Assembly: GCF_900184795.1 (NCBI RefSeq)
Contig: NZ_FXXN01000028.1
Location: 776,632-840,631 of the forward strand
From: Magnetospirillum sp. 15-1
GTDB lineage: Bacteria; Pseudomonadota; Alphaproteobacteria; Rhodospirillales; Magnetospirillaceae
Length of the DNA stretch: 64,000 nucleotides
Direction: 5' to 3'
Position 1 is the first letter of the stretch; each line of letters starts with the position of its first letter. A program made the translations under genes and the position numbers. Below are positions 18,980 through 28,105 of the stretch, in pieces. The notes beneath the pieces were generated by a model. It was not told where the DNA came from. It worked only from the letters and a program-made list of their open reading frames with translations, and made no database searches.

Positions 18980-19594
18980 TCAGGCGTCCTTGCCCTGCAG
19001 GCGCAGGTGCAGCCGGGTCAGTTCCGACAGGCTGGCGGTTCCCATCTTTTTCAGAAGGTTGGCGCGATGGCTCTCGACCGTGCGGATGCCGATATTCAGT
19101 TCGGCGGCGATCAGCTTGTTGGCCAGTCCCCGCACCATCAGATCCATCACCGACCGCTCGCGCCGGCTCAGGCGGCGATAGCGGGTGAAGACGCTGGCCT
19201 GCTCTCCGGCCCGCTGGCGCGCCTCGGCATCGCGGTCGAAGGCCTCGCGCACCCGCTGCAGGAGGTATTCGTCGGCGAACGGCTTTTCCAGGAAGTCGAG
19301 GGCGCCGCTGCGAAAGGCGTTGACCGCGATGGGGACGTCGCCGTGGCCGGTGATGACGATGACCGGCAACGGCTGGGCCTGGGCGGACATCCATTCCAGC
19401 AGCTCCAGGCCGCTCATCCCGGGCATGCGCTGATCGACTACCAGACAGCCGGGCCGGGTGGGCTGATAGGCCGACATGAAGGCCTCGCCGTCGGCGAAGG
19501 TCTCGCACGGCACTCCGGCAAGGCTGCACATCACGGAAATGCAATGACGCACGGCGTCATCGTCGTCGACAATGAATACGGTTGGCTCAAGCAT
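18980..19594 (-). CDS. FixJ-family response regulator, copy 1
   Basis: Two-domain response regulator of 204 residues. The receiver begins TVFIVDDDDAVRH and has the phospho-acceptor Asp54 in LVVDQRMPGMSG and the switch lysine in FLEKPFADEYL; the LuxR-type helix-turn-helix contains LSRRERSVMDLMVRGL and GIRTVESHRANLLKKMG. Its ATG overlaps the end of the upstream kinase gene by eight bases, so the pair is coupled. A second pair of the same architecture lies at 28106-30320. The target genes are unknown. Confidence 0.88.
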   Translation of the reverse strand: MLEPTVFIVDDDDAVRHCISVMCSLAGVPCETFADGEAFMSAYQPTRPGCLVVDQRMPGMSGLELLEWMSAQAQPLPVIVITGHGDVPIAVNAFRSGALDFLEKPFADEYLLQRVREAFDRDAEARQRAGEQASVFTRYRRLSRRERSVMDLMVRGLANKLIAAELNIGIRTVESHRANLLKKMGTASLSELTRLHLRLQGKDA

Positions 19595-21179
19595 CGCGGA
19601 CCACGGGAAGTGTGAAGGAAAAACAGGCGCCCTCGGGGCCGTTGCGGGCCAGCCACAACCGCCCGCCATGGGCTTCGACGATGGAGCGGCAGATGGGCAG
19701 GCCCAGCCCCATCCCGGAGGGTTTGGTGGTGAAGAACAGATCGAACAGCGGCCCCACCTTGTCCTCGGGGACGCCGGGGCCGGTATCGGCGACCGAGATC
19801 TCCACCATGCGCTCGCCCAGGGTGGCGGCGACGGCGATGCGGTCCGGTCCGTCGCGCTTCTCCCGGTTGGCCAGGGCGTCGAGGCTGTTGCGCAGCAGGT
19901 TCAGCAGAATCTGGTCGAGCTGGACCGCGTCGATCCACAGCGGCGGCAGATCGGCGGGCAGGTCCACGGTCAGGGCGATGCCGTGGCGGCGGGCGTCGGG
20001 GCGGATGAACACCAGGATGCCGTCAAGGGCGGCCCGCAGATCGACTTTGGCCGGCTGGCCGTCCTGGCGCAGGAAGCCCCGGATGGAGCGCAGCACCTCG
20101 GCGGCGCGTTCGGCCTCGGCGGTGGCGCGGTCCATCAGGTCGAGAATCGCGTCGCGCTCGCCGCCGCGCACCAGCAACTGGCGGCAGGACCGGGTATAGC
20201 CCATGGTGGTGAACAGCGGCTGGTTCAACTCGTGGGCCAGGCTGGAGGCCATCTCGCCGATCAGGCTGAGGCGCGCCACCCGTGACAGCTCGGCCCGGCG
20301 CTGACCCAGGCTGATTTCCAGCCGCCAGCGCTCGCTGACCACCGCGCCCACCAGCAATCCGGTCCCCGCCAGTGCCACCATGACCGTCTGGTAATAGGTC
20401 AGGTCCCGCCAGTGGCCGGGGCTGATCGACAGCCCGACGATGACACCGATGTGGATGACCAGTACCGCCGTGGTCGTGCCGGCCAGCCCGCGCCGCATGG
20501 CGATCCAGATGATGGGCAGGAACAGGACATAGAGGATCTTGGACGGATCGGGCACCAGCGGGTTGAAGGTCACTGCCAGGGCGGCGGCCACCGCCAGGGC
20601 GTGCAGGGCCGTCTCGATCCGGGGCCTGCGGGGGCCGTTGCCCGGAGTGCGATGGACATGCAGCAGCAGGAAGGGCGTCACGGTCAGGATGGCGATGACG
20701 TCGCCCACCCAGTATTGCGCCACGATGGCCGGCAGGTCGTGCCAGGGCAGCAGCCCGGCCACCATGTAGGGAAGGGTGAAGCCCAAGGCGGCGGCCACGG
20801 CGGCGATGGGCACCATGATCACCAGCCGGACGGTATCGTACATGCGCCCCAGGTCGGGGCTGAACCGCAGGCGGAGGGACGGCAGCCAGACGCCGGCGCC
20901 ATAGCTGAGCACGATCAGCAGATTGCTGACGGCGAGCACCGGGACCGGCGCCGGGCTGCCGCGCACCAGAAGGTCGCCCAGCATCAGCGCCGCGAAGGTC
21001 AGCGGCGCCGCTCCCCGTGGCTTGAGCAGCAGCAGGGCCAGGTAAAGGCCGGCCGGGGGATTCCAGGGGGTGATGTTGATGGCCGGCGGGTCGTGGATGA
21101 AGGTGACCCGGTCGACCAGGATGTAGACGGCGAGAAAGACGAGCGGGAACAGCCTTCCGCCGATCGCGAACCGCTGCAC
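19587..21179 (-). CDS. MASE1-domain sensor histidine kinase, copy 1
   Basis: Membrane kinase of about 530 residues. The N-terminal half has roughly eight hydrophobic segments with MASE1-like features (NITPWNPPAGLYLALLL, QYWVGDVIAILTVTPFLLL), followed by a HisKA domain with the phospho-histidine in SLAHELNQPL and a HATPase domain (LLNLLRNSLDAL, ADTGPGVPED, GMGLGLPICRSIVEAHGG). I chose the GTG at 21179 because GGAGGAGACGAG precedes it; an in-frame GTG/ATG at 21239/21236 lacks such a site. It follows gdhA closely and is coupled to the FixJ-type regulator. The signal is unknown. Confidence 0.85.
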   Translation of the reverse strand: MQRFAIGGRLFPLVFLAVYILVDRVTFIHDPPAINITPWNPPAGLYLALLLLKPRGAAPLTFAALMLGDLLVRGSPAPVPVLAVSNLLIVLSYGAGVWLPSLRLRFSPDLGRMYDTVRLVIMVPIAAVAAALGFTLPYMVAGLLPWHDLPAIVAQYWVGDVIAILTVTPFLLLHVHRTPGNGPRRPRIETALHALAVAAALAVTFNPLVPDPSKILYVLFLPIIWIAMRRGLAGTTTAVLVIHIGVIVGLSISPGHWRDLTYYQTVMVALAGTGLLVGAVVSERWRLEISLGQRRAELSRVARLSLIGEMASSLAHELNQPLFTTMGYTRSCRQLLVRGGERDAILDLMDRATAEAERAAEVLRSIRGFLRQDGQPAKVDLRAALDGILVFIRPDARRHGIALTVDLPADLPPLWIDAVQLDQILLNLLRNSLDALANREKRDGPDRIAVAATLGERMVEISVADTGPGVPEDKVGPLFDLFFTTKPSGMGLGLPICRSIVEAHGGRLWLARNGPEGACFSFTLPVVRDA

Positions 21180-21239
21180 TCCTCGTCTCCTCCGTTCCGA
21201 TGCCGGGGGCGGCCCATGACGGGCCGCCCCTTCCATCAC

Positions 21240-22508
21240 TCAGTTGGTAAAGTAGGCCTGGGTGCCGTGCGCGGCAATGGCGTCGGACAGCCGCTGCAGG
21301 GCATGGACATAGGCCGCGGTGCGCATGGCCGCCTTCTTTTCCAGATGGATGTTCCAGACGTGGCGTCCTTCGGCTTCCATGATGGTCTTGAGGCGCTGAT
21401 GGACCTCCGCGAGGGACCAGTAATAGCCCTGGCGGTTCTGCACCCACTCGAAGTAGGACACGGTCACGCCGCCGGCATTGGCCAGGATGTCGGGCAGGAC
21501 GACGATGCCCTTGGCCTCGAGCAGGGCATCGGCTTCCTTGGTGACCGGGCCGTTGGCCAGTTCGAGGATCACCTTGGTGCGGATGCTGTCGGCGTTGTCG
21601 ATGTGGATCTGGTCCTCGAGCGCCGCCGGAACCAGCAGGTCGCATTCCACGGCCAGCAATTCGTCGGCAGCCACCACGCGGGCGCGGCCGCTCTTGGCAT
21701 AGGCCGAGACCGAGCCGGCCGCGTCCTTGGCGTCGAGCACCGCATCGGGGTCGAGGCCGTCGGCCGAGACGATGGCGCCACGCGAATCCGAGATGCCGAT
21801 GATCTTGTAGCCGTCGGCATGCAGCAGGCGGGCGATGTGGACGCCGGCATTGCCGTAGCCCAGCACGACGACGCGCTTGGCCGACTTGTCCAGGCCCAGC
21901 TCGGTTTCCAGGTGCTTGACCAGATAGAAGCCGCCGCGCGCGGTGGCGTCGTCGCGGCCCAGCGAGCCGCCCAGCGGAATCGGCTTGCCGGTGATGACGG
22001 CCGGGCTCGGCTGGCGGACCATGGAACTGTACTCGTCGGCCATCCAGCCCATGATCATGGAATTGGTATAGACATCGGGGGCCGGAATGTCGCGATCGGG
22101 GCCGATCATGCTGGCGAAGGCCTGGACATAGGCGCGCGACAGGCGTTCCAGCTCGGCGCGCGACAGGCCGCGGGGATCGACCTGGACCGCGCCCTTGCCG
22201 CCGCCATAGGGCAGGTTCATCACGGCGCACTTGAAGGTCATCCAGAAGGCCAGGGTCGAGACTTCGCCCACCGTCGACGACGGATGGAAGCGGATGCCGC
22301 CCTTGGTCGGGCCGCGCGTATCGTCGTAGCGGCAGCGCCAGGCGGTGAAGGAGCGGCGCGACCCGTCGTCCATGCGGATGGTCAGGCGGGTGGTCAGGGT
22401 CTCCTTGGGATGACGGAGCTTCTCAAGCACCTCGGGATCGACCTCGATGTGGCGGGCCGCCTCGTCAAGTCGGGTGAGGGCGTGGGAAAGCATGGCCATG
22501 TCGGTCAT
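21240..22508 (-). CDS. gdhA: Glu/Leu/Phe/Val-family glutamate dehydrogenase
   Basis: NAD(P)-dependent glutamate dehydrogenase, 422 residues, linking 2-oxoglutarate and ammonia to glutamate. Family marks are GPTKGGIRFHPSSTVGEV, the catalytic lysine region LPYGGGKGAVQVDP, DIPAPDVYTNSMIMGWMAD and the Rossmann motif VVVLGYGNAGVHIA. GGAG lies about eight bases before the ATG at 22508. An AT-rich 207-base gap with a TATAAT box lies upstream, so it probably has its own promoter; the MASE1 kinase follows 60 bases downstream. Leucine- or phenylalanine-type activity cannot be excluded by sequence alone. Confidence 0.9.
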   Translation of the reverse strand: MTDMAMLSHALTRLDEAARHIEVDPEVLEKLRHPKETLTTRLTIRMDDGSRRSFTAWRCRYDDTRGPTKGGIRFHPSSTVGEVSTLAFWMTFKCAVMNLPYGGGKGAVQVDPRGLSRAELERLSRAYVQAFASMIGPDRDIPAPDVYTNSMIMGWMADEYSSMVRQPSPAVITGKPIPLGGSLGRDDATARGGFYLVKHLETELGLDKSAKRVVVLGYGNAGVHIARLLHADGYKIIGISDSRGAIVSADGLDPDAVLDAKDAAGSVSAYAKSGRARVVAADELLAVECDLLVPAALEDQIHIDNADSIRTKVILELANGPVTKEADALLEAKGIVVLPDILANAGGVTVSYFEWVQNRQGYYWSLAEVHQRLKTIMEAEGRHVWNIHLEKKAAMRTAAYVHALQRLSDAIAAHGTQAYFTN

Positions 22509-22715
22509 TAGGTTATCTCCAGTGATTTGGTTCCGGTGACCGCTTTGCCCCGCCCGCCCAAGGATTTGTCCGAGGCGTTGGACTAACTCGCCGCACCGAA
22601 AAGATGGCCGTAAATGTACGGTGTTCCAGGAGACATGCAGAAGACCGTGATTCTGCTGAATTATAGTTCTTGACTTTCTGATTTCTTGTAATTTCGCTTT
22701 GTGGGGATTGCCGCA
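22509..22715 (-). promoter_or_regulatory. gdhA promoter and leader region
   Basis: The 207-base gap between secDF and gdhA is clearly more AT-rich than its surroundings. On the minus strand a perfect TATAAT (22660-22665) stands about 150 bases before the gdhA ATG; no convincing TTGACA is seen 16-18 bases upstream, so it may need an activator. The predicted leader contains a small hairpin, CCGTA-CATT-TACGG, and an upstream run of A/T. No ORF with a good ribosome-binding site was found in it. Confidence 0.4.
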
Positions 22716-25229
22716 TCACGGCGTCTCCTCTTGTCCCTGAATCCCGGCCTCAACCTCGGCCGGCTGGCGGCGAAGCTGCTTCTCGCCAAGGAAGAGCAGG
22801 ATCGGCGCGGCGATGAAGATGGACGACGAGGTGGCCAGCACCACGCCGAACAGCAAGACCAGGGCGAATTCCTGCAACGCCTCGCCGCCGAAGATGGCGA
22901 GCGGCGCGGTGGCGAGGAACAGGGCCAGCGAGGTGCCCACCGTGCGGCTCATGGTCTCGTTGATGCTGAGATCGATGAGTTCGCGCAGCGGCATGCGGCG
23001 ATAGCGCCTGAGGTTCTCGCGCACCCGGTCGTAGACCACCACCTTGTCGTTGATGGAATAGCCCATGATGGTCAGGATCGCCGCGATGGCGGTCAGGTTG
23101 AATTGCATGCCGGTGATGGCGAAGAAGCCCACCGTCTTGGTGACGTCCAGCAGCATGGTCACCACCGCGCCCACCCCGAACTGCCATTCGAAGCGGAACC
23201 AGATGTAGATCAGCATGGCCACCGCCGCCAGCCCCAGGGCCAGCATGCCTTCCTGGAACAGTTCGGCGCTGACCGAGGCGCCGACGGTTTCCACCCGGCG
23301 GATGGAGGTGCCGGGCAATTCCTCCGTCAGGGTGCGCTGCAGGCTGCCGACCGCCTTCTGCTGGGCCGGATCGCCGCCCGGCTGCTGCTCGAAGCGGATC
23401 AGCACGTCGGAGGCGGCGCCGAACTGCTGCAGCGATACCTGCCCCAGCCCCAACTGCCCGGTGACCTCGCGCAGTCGCGAGAAATCCGCCGGCCCCTCGG
23501 TGCGGATCTCCACCACCGTGCCGCCGGCGAAATCCACGCCGTAATTGAGGCCCGGCTTGAAGAACAGGCCGATGGAGGCGGCGCTGATGATCACCGAGAC
23601 GATCAGGCCGACATTGCGCCCTTTCATGAAGGGGACGCGCGTCACCTCGGGCACCAGCCGCAGTCCCCACGATATGGGCAGGGCCTTGGGGCGCCGGGCC
23701 CGGAACCACGCCACCATCAGCCAGCGGGCGACGATGGTGGCGGTGAACATGGAGGTGATGATCCCTAAGCTGATGGTGACGGCGAAGCCCTTCACCGTGC
23801 CGGTGCCCACCGCGTAGAGCAGCACCATCTTGATCAGGGTGGTCAGATTGCTGTCGATGATGGTGGCGAAGGCGCGGCGGAAGCCCGCCTCCATGGCGGC
23901 GGCGGGCGAGACGCCCTTGCGCGCCTCCTCGCGGATGCGCTCGTTGATCAGGATGTTGGCGTCCACCGACATGCCCAGCGTCAGCAGGATGCCGGCGATG
24001 CCGGGCAGGGTCAGCGTCGCCTGCAGCAGCGACAGCGCCGCCAGGGTCAGCGCCAGATTGAACAGCAGGGCGACGTTGGCGAAGATGCCGAACAGACCGT
24101 AGCTGACCGTCATGTAGCCCACCACCAGGGCGAAGCCGACCACGCAGGCGATCACTCCGGCCCGGATGGCGTCGGCGCCCAGATCGGGGCCGACGCTGCG
24201 CTCCTCGACCACGGTCAGCGGGGCGGGAAGGGCGCCGGCCCGCAGCAGCACCGCCAGATCGTTGGCCGATTGGGCGGTGAACCGCCCGCTGATCTGTCCC
24301 TGGCCGCCGGTGATGGGCTCGCGGATCACCGGGGCGCTGATCACCTTGCCGTCCAGCACGATGGCGAAGGGGCGGCCGGTATTGGCGGTGGTGATCTCGG
24401 CGAAGCGCTTGGCGCCGATCCCGTCGAAGGTGAAGCCGACCACCCACTCGCCCGTCTGGGAGTTGGTGGTGGCGGAGGCGTCGCGCAGGCGGGCGCCGTC
24501 CAGTTCCACCTTGGTGCGGATGGCGATCTTCTCGGAGCCATAGGCCGGGTCGGCCGAGGGCAGCAACTTCGAGCCCGCGCTTCCCGGCGCCTCGGCCACC
24601 ATATGGAAGCTCATCTTGGCCGTCTGTCCCAGCAACCGCTTGATCCGCCCGGGATCGTCGATGCCGGGCAACTGCACCAGGATGCGGTCGCGCCCCTGGC
24701 GGGCCACCACCGGCTCGTTGACGCCGGTCTGGTCGATGCGGCGGCGCACGATCTCCACCGATTGCTCCACCGCCCGCGATTGCGCGTTGCGCACCGCCTC
24801 TTCGGTCAGGCTCAGGCGGAACGCCCCCTTGTCGCCGACCTCGACGGTGAAGTCCTTCAGGCCCGGCGTGCCGCCCTCGACGGCCGGGCGGATGATGGTC
24901 CGCGCCTCGGCGATCCGGGCCGGATCGGTCAGGGTGAACGAGACCGCTCCATTGGCGGCGCCCAGGTCGCGATAGCCGATGCCGGCGGCGCGCAGGCCGC
25001 CGCGGACGGCGTCGACGGTGCCGTCCAGGCGTTCCTTGATCACCGCCGGGCTGTCCACCTCCAGCAGCAGATAGGCGCCGCCCTGCAGGTCGAGGCCGAG
25101 GTTGAAGCGCGACAGCGACAGCCAGCCGGGCATGGCCTCCGGCTTGACGAAATTGGGGAGACTCATGACTACGCCGAGCAGGCACACCGCCCAGATCAAG
25201 GTCGATTTCAGCTTGGAGAAGTACAGCAT
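22716..25229 (-). CDS. secDF: Fused protein translocase subunit SecDF
   Basis: Single 837-residue polypeptide joining SecD and SecF, which use the proton gradient to pull secreted proteins out of the SecYEG channel. The SecD half starts at the N-terminal membrane helix and contains FNLGLDLQGGAYLLLEVD and LTLGMSVDANILINERIREE. The SecF half begins after residue about 540 with GLNYGVDFAGGTVVEI and contains MGYSINDKVVVYDRVREN. About twelve membrane helices are expected. It starts two bases after the stop of the antiporter gene, without a strong ribosome-binding site. Many alphaproteobacteria have separate secD and secF, so this may be an extra copy. Confidence 0.93.
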   Translation of the reverse strand: MLYFSKLKSTLIWAVCLLGVVMSLPNFVKPEAMPGWLSLSRFNLGLDLQGGAYLLLEVDSPAVIKERLDGTVDAVRGGLRAAGIGYRDLGAANGAVSFTLTDPARIAEARTIIRPAVEGGTPGLKDFTVEVGDKGAFRLSLTEEAVRNAQSRAVEQSVEIVRRRIDQTGVNEPVVARQGRDRILVQLPGIDDPGRIKRLLGQTAKMSFHMVAEAPGSAGSKLLPSADPAYGSEKIAIRTKVELDGARLRDASATTNSQTGEWVVGFTFDGIGAKRFAEITTANTGRPFAIVLDGKVISAPVIREPITGGQGQISGRFTAQSANDLAVLLRAGALPAPLTVVEERSVGPDLGADAIRAGVIACVVGFALVVGYMTVSYGLFGIFANVALLFNLALTLAALSLLQATLTLPGIAGILLTLGMSVDANILINERIREEARKGVSPAAAMEAGFRRAFATIIDSNLTTLIKMVLLYAVGTGTVKGFAVTISLGIITSMFTATIVARWLMVAWFRARRPKALPISWGLRLVPEVTRVPFMKGRNVGLIVSVIISAASIGLFFKPGLNYGVDFAGGTVVEIRTEGPADFSRLREVTGQLGLGQVSLQQFGAASDVLIRFEQQPGGDPAQQKAVGSLQRTLTEELPGTSIRRVETVGASVSAELFQEGMLALGLAAVAMLIYIWFRFEWQFGVGAVVTMLLDVTKTVGFFAITGMQFNLTAIAAILTIMGYSINDKVVVYDRVRENLRRYRRMPLRELIDLSINETMSRTVGTSLALFLATAPLAIFGGEALQEFALVLLFGVVLATSSSIFIAAPILLFLGEKQLRRQPAEVEAGIQGQEETP

Positions 25230-25231
25230 GC

Positions 25232-26974
25232 TTAGGGCACCGGAAGAGGATGGATGTGCTGGGTGGATTGGTCGGGGGCGGCGAACAGCCGCTCGGTGAT
25301 GCCGCGGGCGATCTCGCGCTCGCCCATCACCACGATGTCGGCTCCCAGGCCGGTCAGGTGTTCGACCTGCGGGTCGGAATGGGCGCGGGCGATGATCCGC
25401 AGGGCCGGATTGGCGGCACGGGCCTGCTGGACCGCCTGACCCGCTTCGAAGGCATTGGGGATGGCGACCACCATGCAGGAGGCCTTGGCCAGGTTGGCGG
25501 CCTTGAGGACCTGCGGCTTGGCGACGTTGCCGTCGATCACCTCGACGCCGGCCTTGCGTAACTGGGCGACGATGGTGTCGGTGTCCTCGATCACCAGGAA
25601 GCGGGTCTGGCGGTCCAGCAGGGTCCGCCCGATCAGGCTGCCGACCCGGCCGTAGCCGACCAGTACCACATGACCTTCAAGCGAGGTGACCGGCAGGGCC
25701 GCGTCGGCGGGGGAGATGGTTTCCGGCGCGGCCTCTGCCGGCCCCGTCTCCTTCGCGCGCTTTTCCAGGCGCTTCAGGAGCCGATCCATGGCAGCGAACA
25801 TCAGGGGGTTGAGCAGGATCGAAACGATGGCGCCGGCCAGGATCAGGTCGCGGGCGCGGCGGGGCAGCAGGTCGAGATTGACGCCAAGCTCGGCCAGGAT
25901 GAACGAGAACTCGCCGATCTGGGCCAGACTGGCGGAAATGGTCAGCGCCGTGCGGACCGGATGGCGGAAGGCCAGGACGATCAGGAAGGCGGCGATGGAC
26001 TTGCCGAACAGAATGATGAACAGGGTGCCCAAAAAGGGCAGCGGTTCGCGCCACACGATGCTGGGGTCGAACAGCATGCCCACCGAGACGAAGAACAGCA
26101 CGGCGAAGGCATCGCGCAGCGGCAGGGATTCCTGCGCCGCCTGATGGCTGAGTTCGGATTCGCTCAGCACCATGCCGGCGAAAAAGGCGCCCAGGGCCAG
26201 CGACACCCCGAACAGCTTGGCCGCCCCGAAGGCCACGCCCAGCGCGATGGCCAGGACCGCCAGACGGAACAGCTCGCGCGAGCCCATGTGGGCGACGGTG
26301 TGGAGTATCCACGGAATCACCCGCCGCCCGACGATCAGCATGAAGGCGACGAAGGCCGCCACCTTGGCGAAGGTGAGCGCCAGCATGCCGCCGATGTCCA
26401 GATCGAGGCGGGTGGCGACCCAGTCGCGCTCCAGACCGCTGTGGCCGTTGACCGCCCCGGCCAGGGCCGGCAGCAGCACCAGGGCCAGGACCATGGCCAA
26501 ATCCTCGACGATCAGCCAGCCGACGGCGATGCGGCCGCGGCCGGTGTCGATCTCGCGGCGTTCCTGCAGGGCGCGGAGCAGGACCACCGTACTGGCCACC
26601 GACAGGGCCAGCCCGAACACCAGCCCGGCCGGCACCGGCCAATCCATCAGCAAGGCGAGTCCCAGCCCCATGACGGTGGCCACGGCGATCTGGACCATGG
26701 CGCCGGGGATGGCGATGGCGCTGACCGACAGCAGATCCTTCAGCGAAAAGTGCAGGCCGACGCCGAACATCAGCAGAATGACGCCGATTTCCGCCAGTTG
26801 GGGGGCCAGCGTCTGGTCGGCGACGAAGCCGGGGGTGAACGGGCCGGCGACGATGCCGGCCAGCAGATAGCCCACCAGCGGCGGGACGCGCAGCCGGACG
26901 GCGATGGCGCCGAAGATGAAGGCGAGGCCGATGCCGGCCACGATGGTGGTGATCAGCGAAGTGGCATGCGGCAT
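25232..26974 (-). CDS. ybaL: YbaL/KefB-type cation:proton antiporter with TrkA-N domain
   Basis: CPA2-family antiporter of 580 residues. Residues 1 to about 385 form the membrane exchanger, with about twelve hydrophobic segments and motifs such as PPLVGYLLAGIVAGPFTPGFV and IGVILLMFGVGLHFSLKDLL. A cytoplasmic TrkA-N nucleotide-binding domain follows (GHVVLVGYGRVGSLIGRTLL). Such proteins exchange K+ or Na+ for protons under NAD(H)- or glutathione-dependent gating. It lies directly upstream of secDF and 43 bases after the universal stress protein gene. YbaL of E. coli is the closest layout by length; the transported ion is not evident. Confidence 0.88.
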   Translation of the reverse strand: MPHATSLITTIVAGIGLAFIFGAIAVRLRVPPLVGYLLAGIVAGPFTPGFVADQTLAPQLAEIGVILLMFGVGLHFSLKDLLSVSAIAIPGAMVQIAVATVMGLGLALLMDWPVPAGLVFGLALSVASTVVLLRALQERREIDTGRGRIAVGWLIVEDLAMVLALVLLPALAGAVNGHSGLERDWVATRLDLDIGGMLALTFAKVAAFVAFMLIVGRRVIPWILHTVAHMGSRELFRLAVLAIALGVAFGAAKLFGVSLALGAFFAGMVLSESELSHQAAQESLPLRDAFAVLFFVSVGMLFDPSIVWREPLPFLGTLFIILFGKSIAAFLIVLAFRHPVRTALTISASLAQIGEFSFILAELGVNLDLLPRRARDLILAGAIVSILLNPLMFAAMDRLLKRLEKRAKETGPAEAAPETISPADAALPVTSLEGHVVLVGYGRVGSLIGRTLLDRQTRFLVIEDTDTIVAQLRKAGVEVIDGNVAKPQVLKAANLAKASCMVVAIPNAFEAGQAVQQARAANPALRIIARAHSDPQVEHLTGLGADIVVMGEREIARGITERLFAAPDQSTQHIHPLPVP

Positions 26975-27017
26975 GCGGCCGGGAGTTCCTTTCGGTGTCT
27001 TTTGCGGTGGGCCGGGC

Positions 27018-27839
27018 TCATCCCGGCACGATCAGCACGTCGCAGGGCATGTGCTCGAGGACGTCGTGGGCGATGCTGCCGAACAGGGCACGGCCCAGGC
27101 CGTGCCGCCCGGCCGAGCCCATGACGATAAGATCGGGCCGGGGCGACATCCGGCTTTCCAGAATGATCCCATCCACCGGGCCGCCGAGACGGACGGAGGT
27201 GGCGACGGCCCGCTCGTTCATGGGCAGACCGTCGGTCAGGCGGGCGAAATCGTCGGCGAAGCTTCCCTCCGAGCTTTCCGCGCCGGCGGCCGAGGCCGCA
27301 ACCGGCGCGTCATAGACATGGAGAAGCCTGACCGCCCCGTCAGGAACCATGGTCATGGCGATGTCCAGGGCCGGGCGCGACAGGTCCGAGAAATCCACCG
27401 GCACCAGGGCGGTGGCATAGGGGGCGAACGGCTTGTCCGCCACGGCCAGCAGCGGTACGCGGCCGATGACGCCGATCTTCTCCACCGTCGAGGTCAGGCC
27501 CAGGCCTTCGGCCGGCTCGGCCCGACCGGCCACCAGCAGGTCGGCGCTCCACAGGTCGGCGTAGCGGGCCATGGCCACGCCCACCGGTCCGCCACACGCC
27601 ACCACGACCAGCGGCAGGTCGGCGGCGCCGGGAACCCTTTCCAGATGCCGCGCCATCTCGGCTTCGATGTGATGGGGCGGCAGATTGTCCAGGGGCTTGC
27701 GCTCCTTTCCCGCGCGGATGGCATACAGGGCGGTCAGGATGGCACGGTGCTGCCGCGCCAACTGCACGGCCCGCTCCATGGCGCGGTCCGAGTGGGGCTC
27801 CAGGTCGGTGGCCAGCAGAATTCTGCGGATCGCCGTCAT
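27018..27839 (-). CDS. Tandem-domain universal stress protein
   Basis: Cytoplasmic protein of 273 residues built of two Usp domains. The first starts RRILLATDLEPHSDRAMERAV; the second starts ATALVPVDFSDLSRPALDIA and ends with the ATP-binding signature MGSAGRHGLGRALFGSIAHDVL followed by CDVLIVPG. The first domain lacks that glycine-rich loop and is likely degenerate. Double-domain Usp proteins often bind ATP and accumulate in starved or oxygen-limited cells. It is probably the first gene of a minus-strand unit with the antiporter and secDF. Confidence 0.88.
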   Translation of the reverse strand: MTAIRRILLATDLEPHSDRAMERAVQLARQHRAILTALYAIRAGKERKPLDNLPPHHIEAEMARHLERVPGAADLPLVVVACGGPVGVAMARYADLWSADLLVAGRAEPAEGLGLTSTVEKIGVIGRVPLLAVADKPFAPYATALVPVDFSDLSRPALDIAMTMVPDGAVRLLHVYDAPVAASAAGAESSEGSFADDFARLTDGLPMNERAVATSVRLGGPVDGIILESRMSPRPDLIVMGSAGRHGLGRALFGSIAHDVLEHMPCDVLIVPG

Positions 27840-28105
27840 GGCCCGGACTTTCCGTCGCCCGGAGGCGGGATATTGAAACGAGGGGCCATTCCTGCCTCGC
27901 GCTGATGAATTGGAAGGCCAGGGTTCAGGAAAAACCCGTATGCCGTCGACTCCGGAGACTACGGAGGCATCATTGCCGGGTGGAAAATCCAGGTAGTAAC
28001 AATATGTTATTCAGATCCCTCCGTATTCTTGCGGAGGCCGGGGGCGGATGCATCCGGCGGCCTGGGCTGCTACCATCGGCCGATCGCGAGAGAGGAAAGG
28101 CCGCC
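27840..28105. promoter_or_regulatory. Divergent intergenic region with dyads upstream of MASE1 kinase copy 2
   Basis: The 266-base gap between the divergent Usp and kinase genes holds two inverted repeats: TAACA-ATA-TGTTA at 27997-28009 and CCTCCG-N8-CGGAGG at 28018-28037. The first looks like a regulator site and the second like a leader hairpin about 70 bases before the kinase GTG. No strong sigma-70 promoter could be assigned. No small ORF with a convincing ribosome-binding site was seen. Confidence 0.35.
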